Assembly: GCA_003156235.1 (NCBI GenBank)
Contig: PMGP01000274.1
Location: forward strand, 1-8,542
DNA: 8,542 bases
Source of the DNA: Acidobacteriaceae bacterium
GTDB taxonomy: Bacteria > Acidobacteriota > Terriglobia > Terriglobales > Acidobacteriaceae
Direction: 5' to 3'
This document shows, piece after piece, positions 1 through 5,396 of the stretch (position 1 is the first letter of the stretch; every line of letters starts with the position of its first letter). The notes under the pieces were generated by a model, which did not search any database, had not been told where the DNA came from, and saw nothing but the letters and a program-made list of their open reading frames with translations. A program made the position numbers and the translations under genes.

Positions 1-89
1 ACTATGAAGAGACGCTGATGCGCCAGGGATTCAACTTCATCAACCCCAACTCCACGCGCTCTTGCGGCTGTGGTTCGTCGTTTTCATGA
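1..89 (+). CDS. iscA: Iron-sulfur cluster assembly protein IscA, C-terminal end (partial)
   Basis: Only the last 28 codons are present, read from base 3 and ending in TGA at 87-89. The peptide ends in the Cys-Gly-Cys-Gly-Ser-Ser-Phe motif of A-type Fe-S carriers; the two cysteine codons are at 63-65 and 69-71. These are two of the three conserved cluster ligands, and the third lies upstream of the window. The preceding GFNFINPNS segment resembles the GFKFTNPN segment of E. coli IscA. A-type carriers hold and pass on Fe-S clusters made on IscU. Position directly ahead of hscB-hscA-fdx, the usual iscSUA-hscBA-fdx-iscX order, favours IscA over ErpA or SufA. The stop codon lies inside a long inverted-repeat arm, so the last residues may have been shaped by insertion of that repeat. 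Confidence 0.88.
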   Translation, partial: YEETLMRQGFNFINPNSTRSCGCGSSFS

Positions 90-242
90 AGGGTACGGGC
101 TTTAGCCCGTACATCTAAGGCAGAGCAGAAAATGGGCTTTAGCCCCTGAGGGAAATCTTCTGCTTGCCTCTAATTCCCTCAGGGGCTAAAGCCCGCGTTG
201 TTTTTGCGCGGTTCATGTACGGACTAAAGTCCGTACCCTTCA
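87..242. repeat. Nested REPIN-like inverted repeat between iscA and hscB (outer arms)
   Basis: The 26-base arms 87-112 and 217-242 are reverse complements except at two positions. Each arm contains its own near-perfect palindrome: 93-112 (9-base arms, TT loop) and 217-236 (9-base arms, AA loop). The two arm differences are the two halves of one base pair inside the local hairpin: A223-T230 on the right replaces a G-C pair on the left, so local pairing is kept. The element fills most of the 189-base gap between iscA and hscB and would lie in the isc transcript. It resembles a REP doublet (REPIN) or BIME-like element; that class assignment is inference. It could act as an RNA-stabilising or attenuating structure, or be a passive non-autonomous element. 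Confidence 0.8.
134..194. repeat. Inner exact 21-base inverted repeat of the nested element
   Basis: Bases 134-154 and 174-194 are exact 21-base reverse complements separated by a 19-base loop (155-173). Each arm is a GGGCTTTAGCCC palindrome followed by a nine-base tail, CTGAGGGAA, pointing inward. The same 21 bases occur once more in this window at 8258-8278, so this is a dispersed repeat and not a one-off hairpin. It sits symmetrically inside the outer arms 87-112/217-242, with spacers of 21 and 22 bases on the two sides. Confidence 0.85.
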
Positions 243-278
243 CTGCAGGAGTTTTTCGAAAGACGCAAGAGTGCAATC

Positions 279-968
279 ATGTTCAAGGTTCTCGATTCCG
301 CTGTACCCATAGCCTGTTGGTCGTGTTCCATTGGCCACAACGATTCCACGCTATTTTGCCCGCATTGCAGCAAGATTCAGCCTCCACCCGGCGGCGATTA
401 TTTTTCTGTCTTCAGCCTGGAACCAAAGCTCAATCTCGATCTGGCCAAGCTGGAGCACGAGTTTCATCGCCTCAGCCGCAAGCTGCATCCCGACCGCTTT
501 GCCCGTGCCCTGGACAACGAAAAGCAGTGGAGCCTGGCCGACACCGCGCTGCTCAACGACGCCTATCGCACTCTCAAAGATCCGCTGCGCCGCACCGAAT
601 ACCTGCTCAAACTGCTGGGCGCGGAGCTTAGCGCCGGCGATGAAAGCAAAGAAGAAAAAAGCGCGCGCGCCCCCGCTGACCTGCTGGAAGAGGTTTTCGA
701 GTTGAATATGCAACTCGAAGAGATGCGAGCGGCGCGGAAGTCAGGCGAAACGGATTTCGCGCTTGAAGCAAGCCTGACCCAGGCAAGGGAAAAATACCAC
801 GTCCTGTTGGAAGCGGTGGACGAGGATTTGCGCTCCGAGTGGGATGCGTGGGATGAGGGCGATAACGTTAAACGCAGTTCCGCGCAGAAGGAAATGGTGG
901 CGCTGCTCGACCGCCGGCGCTACCTCAGCAATCTGGTACGAGACGTGAATGAAGTATTGGGAGCATGA
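279..968 (+). CDS. hscB: Fe-S assembly J-domain co-chaperone HscB (HSC20-like, with N-terminal zinc finger)
   Basis: This 229-residue protein has a J domain at about residues 40-110. It opens with the DYFSVF segment typical of HscB and carries the HPD motif at 70-72, which stimulates the HscA ATPase. A C-terminal helical domain (about 135-229, including ELNMQLEEMR) corresponds to the IscU-binding bundle. Residues 13-30 add a C-x2-C...C-x2-C segment (Cys13, 16, 27, 30) that E. coli HscB lacks but human HSC20 has, and the following QPPPGGDYF also recalls the eukaryotic form. Zinc binding is inferred from the spacing. A weak AAGAG lies 7 bases before the ATG at 279, which is the start that includes the finger. 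The gene overlaps hscA by 4 bases (ATGA at 965-968), suggesting translational coupling. A long inverted repeat lies just upstream. Confidence 0.93.
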   Translation: MFKVLDSAVPIACWSCSIGHNDSTLFCPHCSKIQPPPGGDYFSVFSLEPKLNLDLAKLEHEFHRLSRKLHPDRFARALDNEKQWSLADTALLNDAYRTLKDPLRRTEYLLKLLGAELSAGDESKEEKSARAPADLLEEVFELNMQLEEMRAARKSGETDFALEASLTQAREKYHVLLEAVDEDLRSEWDAWDEGDNVKRSSAQKEMVALLDRRRYLSNLVRDVNEVLGA

Positions 969-2929
969 AAGAACAAATGGCGGAAGGACGCGTTGTCGGA
1001 ATTGATTTGGGAACCACCAACTCCCTGGTCGCAACCATGGAGGGCGACACGCCGATGGTGATTCCCGGCGCGGACGGCTCGAATCTGGTGCCGTCGGTGG
1101 TGGCGCTTGATCCCATTCCGGACCCAGTCCCAGCCGGTGGCTATCGGCCCACGGTTACTGTTGGCAACAGCGCGCGCAAGGCTCTGATCCAGACGCCGGA
1201 GCGGGTGATTTACTCCGTCAAGCGGCTGATGGGCCGCGGCCTCGAAGAGATTCAGGAAGAGTTGAAGCTGTTTCCCTTCCGCCTTGCCGGGGACTCTGAG
1301 GCCGGTGAAGTTCCCCGCATTCAACTGGGCGAGCTTCGCTTCACGCCGCCGGAAATTTCCGCCTACATCCTGCGTCAGCTCAAGCGCAACGCCGAGCGCT
1401 TCTTTGGCGCGCCGGTCATGCAGGCGGTCATCACCGTGCCGGCTTACTTCAACGACGCGCAGCGCCAAGCCACGAAAGACGCGGGGCGCATGGCTGGCCT
1501 CGAAGTGCTGCGGTTGGTCAACGAACCTACCGCGGCCGCGCTGGCTTACGGCCTCGACCGCGCCAAAACTGGCACAATTGCCATCTACGATCTGGGCGGC
1601 GGTACATTCGACATTTCAATTCTCAAGCTGAGTGACGGCATCTTCGAGGTGCAGTCCACCAATGGCGATACGCACCTGGGCGGCGACGACATCGACAACC
1701 TGCTGCTGGCCATCGCGCTCAACGAGATTCACGCCGAGCACGGCATCGATCTGCGGCAGCATCCGGGCGCGGTGCAGGCGGTGCGCAAGGCCGCTATTGA
1801 AGCCAAGATCAAGCTCTCCACGGAATCTGCCGCGCATTTCGATATCGAGCTGCCCAACGGCGACCGCTATCAGCGCGAAATTTCACGCGCGGGTTTCGAG
1901 ATGCTGATCGATCCGGTGCTCAAGCGCACGGCCGGGCCTTGCAAGCAGGCGCTCGCCGACGCCGGCCTCACACCGGAGCAGATTGACGAAGTGGTGCTGG
2001 TCGGCGGCTCCACGCGCATCCCCGCGGTACGGCAACTCGTCGATGAACTTTTTCACCTCACCGCTCGCGGCAAACGCCCGCACACGGAACTCAATCCCGA
2101 CGAGGTGGTGGCGCTGGGCGCTGCGGTGCAGGCCAACATTCTGGCCGGCTCATCCAAGTCTACTGAGGAGATGCTGCTGCTCGACGTAACGCCGCTCTCA
2201 TTGGGCATAGAAGCGCTGGGCGGGACTGTCGCGCGGATTATCCAGCGCAACTCCACGATTCCCGCTTCCGCCACCGAGCACTTCACCACCGGAGTCGATG
2301 GCCAGACAAACGTCGCCATTCACGTTGTTCAGGGCGAGAGGGAACTGGCCGCCGATTGCCGCTCCCTGGCGCGCTTTGACCTCAAAGGCATTCCGCCGAT
2401 GAACGCCGGATTGCCGCGCATCGAAGTGAAATTCCTCATCGACGCCGACGGCATCCTGCGCGTTACGGCGCGCGAGCAGCGCAGCGGAAAGGCAGCGCAG
2501 ATCGAAGTGAAGCCGACCTATGGCCTCACCGACGAACAGGTCGAGAGCATGATTCTGGATTCCTTCGACAACGCGGAAGCGGACTTTGCCAAGCGGCTGC
2601 TGATCGAGGCGCGCAGCGAGGCCGAGACGATTCTGGCAGCGGTCGAGCGTGCGCCGTCCAGCCCGGCGTGGAATCAGTTGACCGGCGACGAGAAGACAGC
2701 CATCAATCTGGCCAGCGACTACCTGAACAAAGTGAAACTGAGCGAGAATGCTGCCGCCATTCGCGAGGCGACGCTGATTCTCGATCACGCCACGCGCCGC
2801 TTTGCGGAGTTGATGATGGAGGCCGCCGTCTCCAGCGCCCTGCGCGGCAAGACCATGAACGCAGCCGGCGAGGAACTGGCTGAGACCGTCACCGCGCCGC
2901 ACGCCATGGCGCCAGCGGAGTTCAAATAG
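965..2929 (+). CDS. hscA: Fe-S assembly Hsp70 chaperone HscA
   Basis: This is a 654-residue Hsp70. ATPase-domain signatures are present: IDLGTTNS at 13-20, a YDLGGGTFDISIL phosphate-binding segment, and VVLVGGSTRIPAVRQLV. The substrate-binding part (LLLDVTPLSLGIEALGG, GERELAADCRSLARFDLKGIP, and VKPTYGLTDEQVESMI) follows E. coli HscA closely and differs from DnaK, so HscA is preferred. HscA binds IscU with HscB and uses ATP hydrolysis to promote cluster transfer to acceptors. It is slightly longer than E. coli HscA (616 aa). The chosen ATG at 965 overlaps the hscB stop; an in-frame ATG at 977 is a possible alternative. A 45-base gap with a small hairpin separates it from fdx. Confidence 0.96.
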   Translation: MKEQMAEGRVVGIDLGTTNSLVATMEGDTPMVIPGADGSNLVPSVVALDPIPDPVPAGGYRPTVTVGNSARKALIQTPERVIYSVKRLMGRGLEEIQEELKLFPFRLAGDSEAGEVPRIQLGELRFTPPEISAYILRQLKRNAERFFGAPVMQAVITVPAYFNDAQRQATKDAGRMAGLEVLRLVNEPTAAALAYGLDRAKTGTIAIYDLGGGTFDISILKLSDGIFEVQSTNGDTHLGGDDIDNLLLAIALNEIHAEHGIDLRQHPGAVQAVRKAAIEAKIKLSTESAAHFDIELPNGDRYQREISRAGFEMLIDPVLKRTAGPCKQALADAGLTPEQIDEVVLVGGSTRIPAVRQLVDELFHLTARGKRPHTELNPDEVVALGAAVQANILAGSSKSTEEMLLLDVTPLSLGIEALGGTVARIIQRNSTIPASATEHFTTGVDGQTNVAIHVVQGERELAADCRSLARFDLKGIPPMNAGLPRIEVKFLIDADGILRVTAREQRSGKAAQIEVKPTYGLTDEQVESMILDSFDNAEADFAKRLLIEARSEAETILAAVERAPSSPAWNQLTGDEKTAINLASDYLNKVKLSENAAAIREATLILDHATRRFAELMMEAAVSSALRGKTMNAAGEELAETVTAPHAMAPAEFK

Positions 2930-2943
2930 AGTGGGTCTGCAAA

Positions 2944-2961
2944 TCAGCGAGTTTGCGCTGA
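2944..2961 (+). other. Small hairpin in the hscA-fdx gap
   Basis: TCAGCG (2944-2949) and CGCTGA (2956-2961) form a 6-bp stem with a 6-base loop, ending 13 bases before the fdx ATG. There is no T-tract, so it is not an intrinsic terminator. It may be an RNA processing or stabilising structure, or may be chance. Confidence 0.3.
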
Positions 2962-2974
2962 AGAACGGAATTGT

Positions 2975-3391
2975 ATGAGTGAATCAACTGAAAAGAATAT
3001 TCCCGCCGAAAAGTTGGTGCGCGTCACTTTTCTGCCCGAGGGGAAGACGGTGGAGTTCGAGTTTGGCGCGCTGCCCTATGAGCATCACGGCAAGCCGATG
3101 TCGTTTCTCGATGTGGCGGAGAACCACGACATCTTTCTCGATCACGCCTGCGGCGGTGTCTGCGCCTGCTCCACCTGCCATGTCCTGATCAAAGCGGGCG
3201 AGAGCGGACTCACGCCGGCGGACGACGACGAATTGGACCGGCTGGACATGGCCGCCGATCAGCAATTGAATTCGCGGTTGGGATGCCAGGCGGTCATCAC
3301 CCGGCCTGGCGACTATGTGGTTGAGATTCCCGCATGGAATCGCAACTACGTTACCGAAGGCAAGCCGATTGCATTGGCGGAAGAAAAGTAA
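2975..3391 (+). CDS. fdx: ISC-type [2Fe-2S] ferredoxin
   Basis: This is a 138-residue adrenodoxin/ISC-type ferredoxin. Cluster ligands fit Cys59-x5-Cys65-x2-Cys68 and Cys104. An extra Cys63 matches the additional, non-ligand cysteine of E. coli Fdx (CEKSCACTTC). The C-terminal VVEIPAWNRN segment corresponds to VVEIPRYTIN of E. coli Fdx. The family supplies electrons to the IscS/IscU machinery during cluster synthesis. The protein is about 27 residues longer than E. coli Fdx, with a polar N-terminal tail and a short C-terminal extension. A GGAA sits 4 bases before the ATG at 2975. The gene ends in tandem stops (TAATAA from 3389) and is followed by a 29-base gap to the cupin gene. Confidence 0.93.
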   Translation: MSESTEKNIPAEKLVRVTFLPEGKTVEFEFGALPYEHHGKPMSFLDVAENHDIFLDHACGGVCACSTCHVLIKAGESGLTPADDDELDRLDMAADQQLNSRLGCQAVITRPGDYVVEIPAWNRNYVTEGKPIALAEEK

Positions 3392-3410
3392 TAACTTCTA
3401 ACTTCAATTC

Positions 3411-3415
3411 AGGAG
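3411..3415 (+). promoter_or_regulatory. Ribosome binding site deciding the cupin start
   Basis: AGGAG lies 5 bases before the ATG at 3421. It supports that start over an in-frame ATG at 3334 that lies within fdx. Confidence 0.75.
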
Positions 3416-3420
3416 AAGCA

Positions 3421-3765
3421 ATGACTCTGCAGACGATTGTACGAAAGCCACGTTTGAAAGCTATCATCGGCAACCGGAATGTTACCGCTGTCGATGTGCG
3501 CGAGATACGCCTCGAACCCGGCCAGCAAGCAGGGCGGCATCTTCATCCATGCACGGTCGTTGGATATATCGCCGAAGGAACAGCTCTCTATCAACTTGAA
3601 GGAGAAGCCGTCCAGACGCTGCCTGCCGGCTCTGTCTTTCACGAACCGGCAGGTGAGGTGATGGCTAACTTCGGCAATGCCTCGGAGTCCGAGCCAATGA
3701 CCTTTATTGCCTTTCATCTGTTGGATGGCGAGCAGGAATTATTCAAAATGCTCGATAACAACTAA
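3421..3765 (+). CDS. Small single-domain cupin protein in the isc operon
   Basis: This 114-residue protein is one cupin beta-barrel. Cupin motif 1 is seen as PGQQAGRHLHP...GYIAEG, with metal-ligand candidates His40 and His42. Motif 2 is seen as LPAGSVFHEPAGEVMANFGNAS, with His74. The usual motif 1 glutamate is not obvious. No signal peptide or membrane segment is visible, so a cytosolic protein is expected. Substrate and reaction cannot be told from sequence. It lies between fdx and iscX, where no cupin is found in the classical isc operon, and its stop codon overlaps the iscX ribosome binding site, so it is very likely co-transcribed. Codon use is visibly more AT-rich than in hscA and fdx, hinting at later acquisition. 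A redox, iron- or sulfur-related role is only a guess from context. Confidence 0.82.
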   Translation: MTLQTIVRKPRLKAIIGNRNVTAVDVREIRLEPGQQAGRHLHPCTVVGYIAEGTALYQLEGEAVQTLPAGSVFHEPAGEVMANFGNASESEPMTFIAFHLLDGEQELFKMLDNN

Positions 3766-3776
3766 GGAGCAGAACC

Positions 3777-3995
3777 ATGCCGCGCGAGATTCTGTGGACC
3801 GACGCCGAGGAGATCGGCATTCAACTGCAAGAGAAGTATCCGGCCGTGGACCCGTTGACGGTGCGTTTTACTGATCTGCATCGCTTCGTGACGGAGTTGG
3901 CGGACTTTGCCGACGATCCGGAAAAGTCCAACGAGGCGCGTCTGGAGGCCATTCAGATGGCCTGGCATGAGGAGTTTGAGGACGCACGGGGATAA
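3777..3995 (+). CDS. iscX: Fe-S assembly protein IscX
   Basis: The 72-residue product matches the IscX (YfhJ) family over its full length: WTDAEEIG, the DP.TVRFTDLH segment, the acidic ELADFADDPEKSNEARLEAI run and a terminal WHEEFED correspond to WTDSREIG, DPKTVRFTDMH, DFDDDPQASNEKILEAI and WLDEAE in E. coli. IscX is a small acidic protein that binds IscS and ferrous iron and modulates the rate of cluster assembly. An AAGGAG (3764-3769) sits 7 bases before the ATG and overlaps the cupin TAA. The gene is the last of the isc cluster and ends 15 bases from the stop codon of the convergent vapC-like gene, with no terminator hairpin visible between them. Confidence 0.95.
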   Translation: MPREILWTDAEEIGIQLQEKYPAVDPLTVRFTDLHRFVTELADFADDPEKSNEARLEAIQMAWHEEFEDARG

Positions 3996-4010
3996 GACTC
4001 CGCACAGTTT

Positions 4011-4445
4011 TTAAAGGAACTCAACTGAAAAGCCACTTTGGCGAGCAGCATCCGCGAGACGCTGATCGGCCGTGATAAAGACATTGCCCTTTGGCGACTT
4101 TTCAAAGTAATCCAAAGCCGCTGCCAACTGCAGTGCATCGGCGGCGCGCAGCGGATAAAGCTCAAGCAGCGAATATGCTCGGGACAAAATGGTAGTGGAA
4201 GGGCCTATGGTATCCCAGATTGTTGCAAGAGCCTGCCCACGTTGCTTGCCAGCTAGAAATTGATCGCGGCTTATTTCGTTCATTCGCTCAAGACGAGTCA
4301 GTCCGCTCATGATTTCAACTGGCGTAGTCCACCATACGGCAATTCCATAGCCTGCATAGAGTATGTTTGCAGGAGCAGTTTGTTTCTGCAACACGCAAAG
4401 TGGGATGAGCGCGCTTGTGTCCCAAAAAGCGAAAGGCAAACTCAT
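4011..4445 (-). CDS. vapC: PIN-domain toxin, VapC-like
   Basis: This 144-residue single PIN domain carries the expected acidic quartet for Mg2+/Mn2+-dependent ribonuclease activity: Asp9 (FWDTSALIPL), Glu44 (TPVEIMSGL), Asp103 (RAADALQLAAAL) and Asp127 (FITADQRLADAA). VapC toxins cleave RNA, often tRNA or rRNA, and are held inactive by their antitoxin; the specific target here is unknown. The ATG overlaps the antitoxin stop (ATGA, 4442-4445), the usual coupled arrangement. All catalytic positions are intact, so the toxin is probably functional. It runs tail-to-tail with iscX with only 15 bases between stop codons. Confidence 0.92.
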   Translation of the reverse strand: MSLPFAFWDTSALIPLCVLQKQTAPANILYAGYGIAVWWTTPVEIMSGLTRLERMNEISRDQFLAGKQRGQALATIWDTIGPSTTILSRAYSLLELYPLRAADALQLAAALDYFEKSPKGNVFITADQRLADAARQSGFSVEFL

Positions 4446-4735
4446 CGACTGTCTCGCTCCTCACGCCAGACCTGCTCCATCACCGATTGCGAGATCATCG
4501 GCCCCGGCGGCTCAGGCAAAACTTGCCCTTCAACGCGAGGCATTTTCGCCGGTGAGATGATGCCTTTGGCGATCAGACGTTGTCTGCGCTCGTCTTCGTG
4601 AGCAACCGGTCCGGGAGAGACCAGCCGTGCAACAGGCGTATTCCGGTCAAAGATCAGCACCTCCTCGCCATTCTTGACGTATCGGATGTGGGCGCTGAGT
4701 TTGGCCTTCAGTTCGCTGATCTTCGCGGTTCTCAT
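4442..4735 (-). CDS. vapB: Phd/YefM-type antitoxin of the vapBC-like pair
   Basis: The 97-residue product begins MRTAKISELKAKLSAHIRYV and continues with GEEVLIFDRNTPVARLVSP, the typical Phd/YefM N-terminal DNA-binding and dimerisation fold. The C-terminal part is Pro- and charge-rich, as expected for a toxin-neutralising tail. An in-frame ATG further upstream (4786) would overlap the stop codon of the upstream YraN gene and add a 17-residue extension encoded by the promoter and operator. The start at 4735 gives the canonical family N-terminus. There is no Shine-Dalgarno sequence before it, and a TATAAT box ends 6 bases upstream, implying a leaderless mRNA. Family knowledge predicts that the antitoxin, alone and with toxin, represses this promoter. 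Confidence 0.9.
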   Translation of the reverse strand: MRTAKISELKAKLSAHIRYVKNGEEVLIFDRNTPVARLVSPGPVAHEDERRQRLIAKGIISPAKMPRVEGQVLPEPPGPMISQSVMEQVWREERDSR

Positions 4736-4741
4736 AGGCTT

Positions 4742-4771
4742 ATTATAGCGCAACATGACCAACTTGGTCAT
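4742..4771 (-). promoter_or_regulatory. Sigma70-type promoter of the antitoxin-toxin operon, leaderless
   Basis: On the minus strand a perfect TATAAT occupies 4747-4742. An ATGACC (4 of 6 to TTGACA) at 4771-4766 gives an 18-base spacer. Counting from the -10, +1 falls on base 4735, the A of the antitoxin ATG. No ribosome binding site is visible, in keeping with a leaderless transcript. Confidence 0.65.
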
Positions 4772-4774
4772 GTT
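4752..4774. promoter_or_regulatory. Palindromic operator over the TA promoter
   Basis: A 23-base palindrome has perfect 11-base arms, AACATGACCAA (4752-4762) and its complement (4764-4774), around one central base. It covers the promoter spacer and the -35 region and starts five bases upstream of the TATAAT. A dimeric Phd/YefM-type repressor bound here would block RNA polymerase. It lies two bases past the YraN stop codon, wholly outside coding sequence. Confidence 0.7.
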
Positions 4775-4776
4775 CA

Positions 4777-5319
4777 TCATCTCCACTCGTAATCCTCCCG
4801 CTCACTCCAGCCAAACGCGCCTTCAAAGTGCTGAAACGCCTTCTTTTCACCGGGTACCAGGTAAACGCTGAGCACGTCGAAGCGAACCGGTGGCGCAGTC
4901 TCCTGGGGCAACTGGCGAACATATTGGCGAGCCAGGCGGCGGAGTGTCGAGCGCTTGTGCGAGTCCACCGTGATCTCGGCCGGATTGGTGTCGCGGGCGG
5001 TGCGGGTCTTCACTTCGACAAAGCACAGCATCGGCCCTTGCCAGGCGATCAGGTCCACATCGCCCGGCAAATCGCCCGAAGACCAGCGCCGCGCCACCAT
5101 GATGTAACCCTTGCGGCGCAGGTGGAAAAAGGCCGCGTTCTCGCCGTCGATACCAGTGGCCAGGTGGGCAGCCAGCTCTTCAGCATGGCCTCGTCGGCGC
5201 GTTACCCATTCCAGGTCGGCCAGCGCGCGCTCCTCGCAGCCGATCCGCATCTGCTCGAACCATCCCATGGCATTCCATTCTCTCGCCAGATGAGCGAAAG
5301 GCGCAAATCGGGCTTGCAT
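4777..5319 (-). CDS. yraN: YraN-family (UPF0102) endonuclease-fold protein
   Basis: The conserved YraN core is at about residues 56-155. It has GENAAFFHLRRKGY with Glu60, then GDVDLIA with Asp89, FVEVKTR with Glu102 and Lys104, and RFDVLSVYL. This is the restriction-endonuclease-like E...D...ExK arrangement. The family's cellular role is poorly defined; Holliday-junction resolvase-like nuclease activity is suspected from the fold. The product as drawn has 180 residues, about 55 more N-terminal residues than the usual roughly 120-residue family member. Other in-frame starts are ATG at 5268 and 5250; none has a strong ribosome binding site, so the N-terminus is uncertain. It lies 77 bases downstream of the aminotransferase on the same strand and directly upstream of the TA promoter. 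Confidence 0.85.
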   Translation of the reverse strand: MQARFAPFAHLAREWNAMGWFEQMRIGCEERALADLEWVTRRRGHAEELAAHLATGIDGENAAFFHLRRKGYIMVARRWSSGDLPGDVDLIAWQGPMLCFVEVKTRTARDTNPAEITVDSHKRSTLRRLARQYVRQLPQETAPPVRFDVLSVYLVPGEKKAFQHFEGAFGWSEREDYEWR

Positions 5320-5396
5320 GGAAGACGGGTGCAGAAAAGCGATCCCTGTCAGTCAGTCCCGAATTATTTCGTATGCAAGGCCGCGTCTACGCTGGC

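Noticed and set aside
93..112. Palindrome as an intrinsic terminator for iscA
   Set aside because: The stem is strong, but it is followed by ATCTAAGG with no T-tract, and the operon continues into hscB.
2198..2902. Long open frame antisense to hscA (234 codons)
   Set aside because: It is fully embedded opposite a well-conserved chaperone gene and is explained by GC-rich codon structure.
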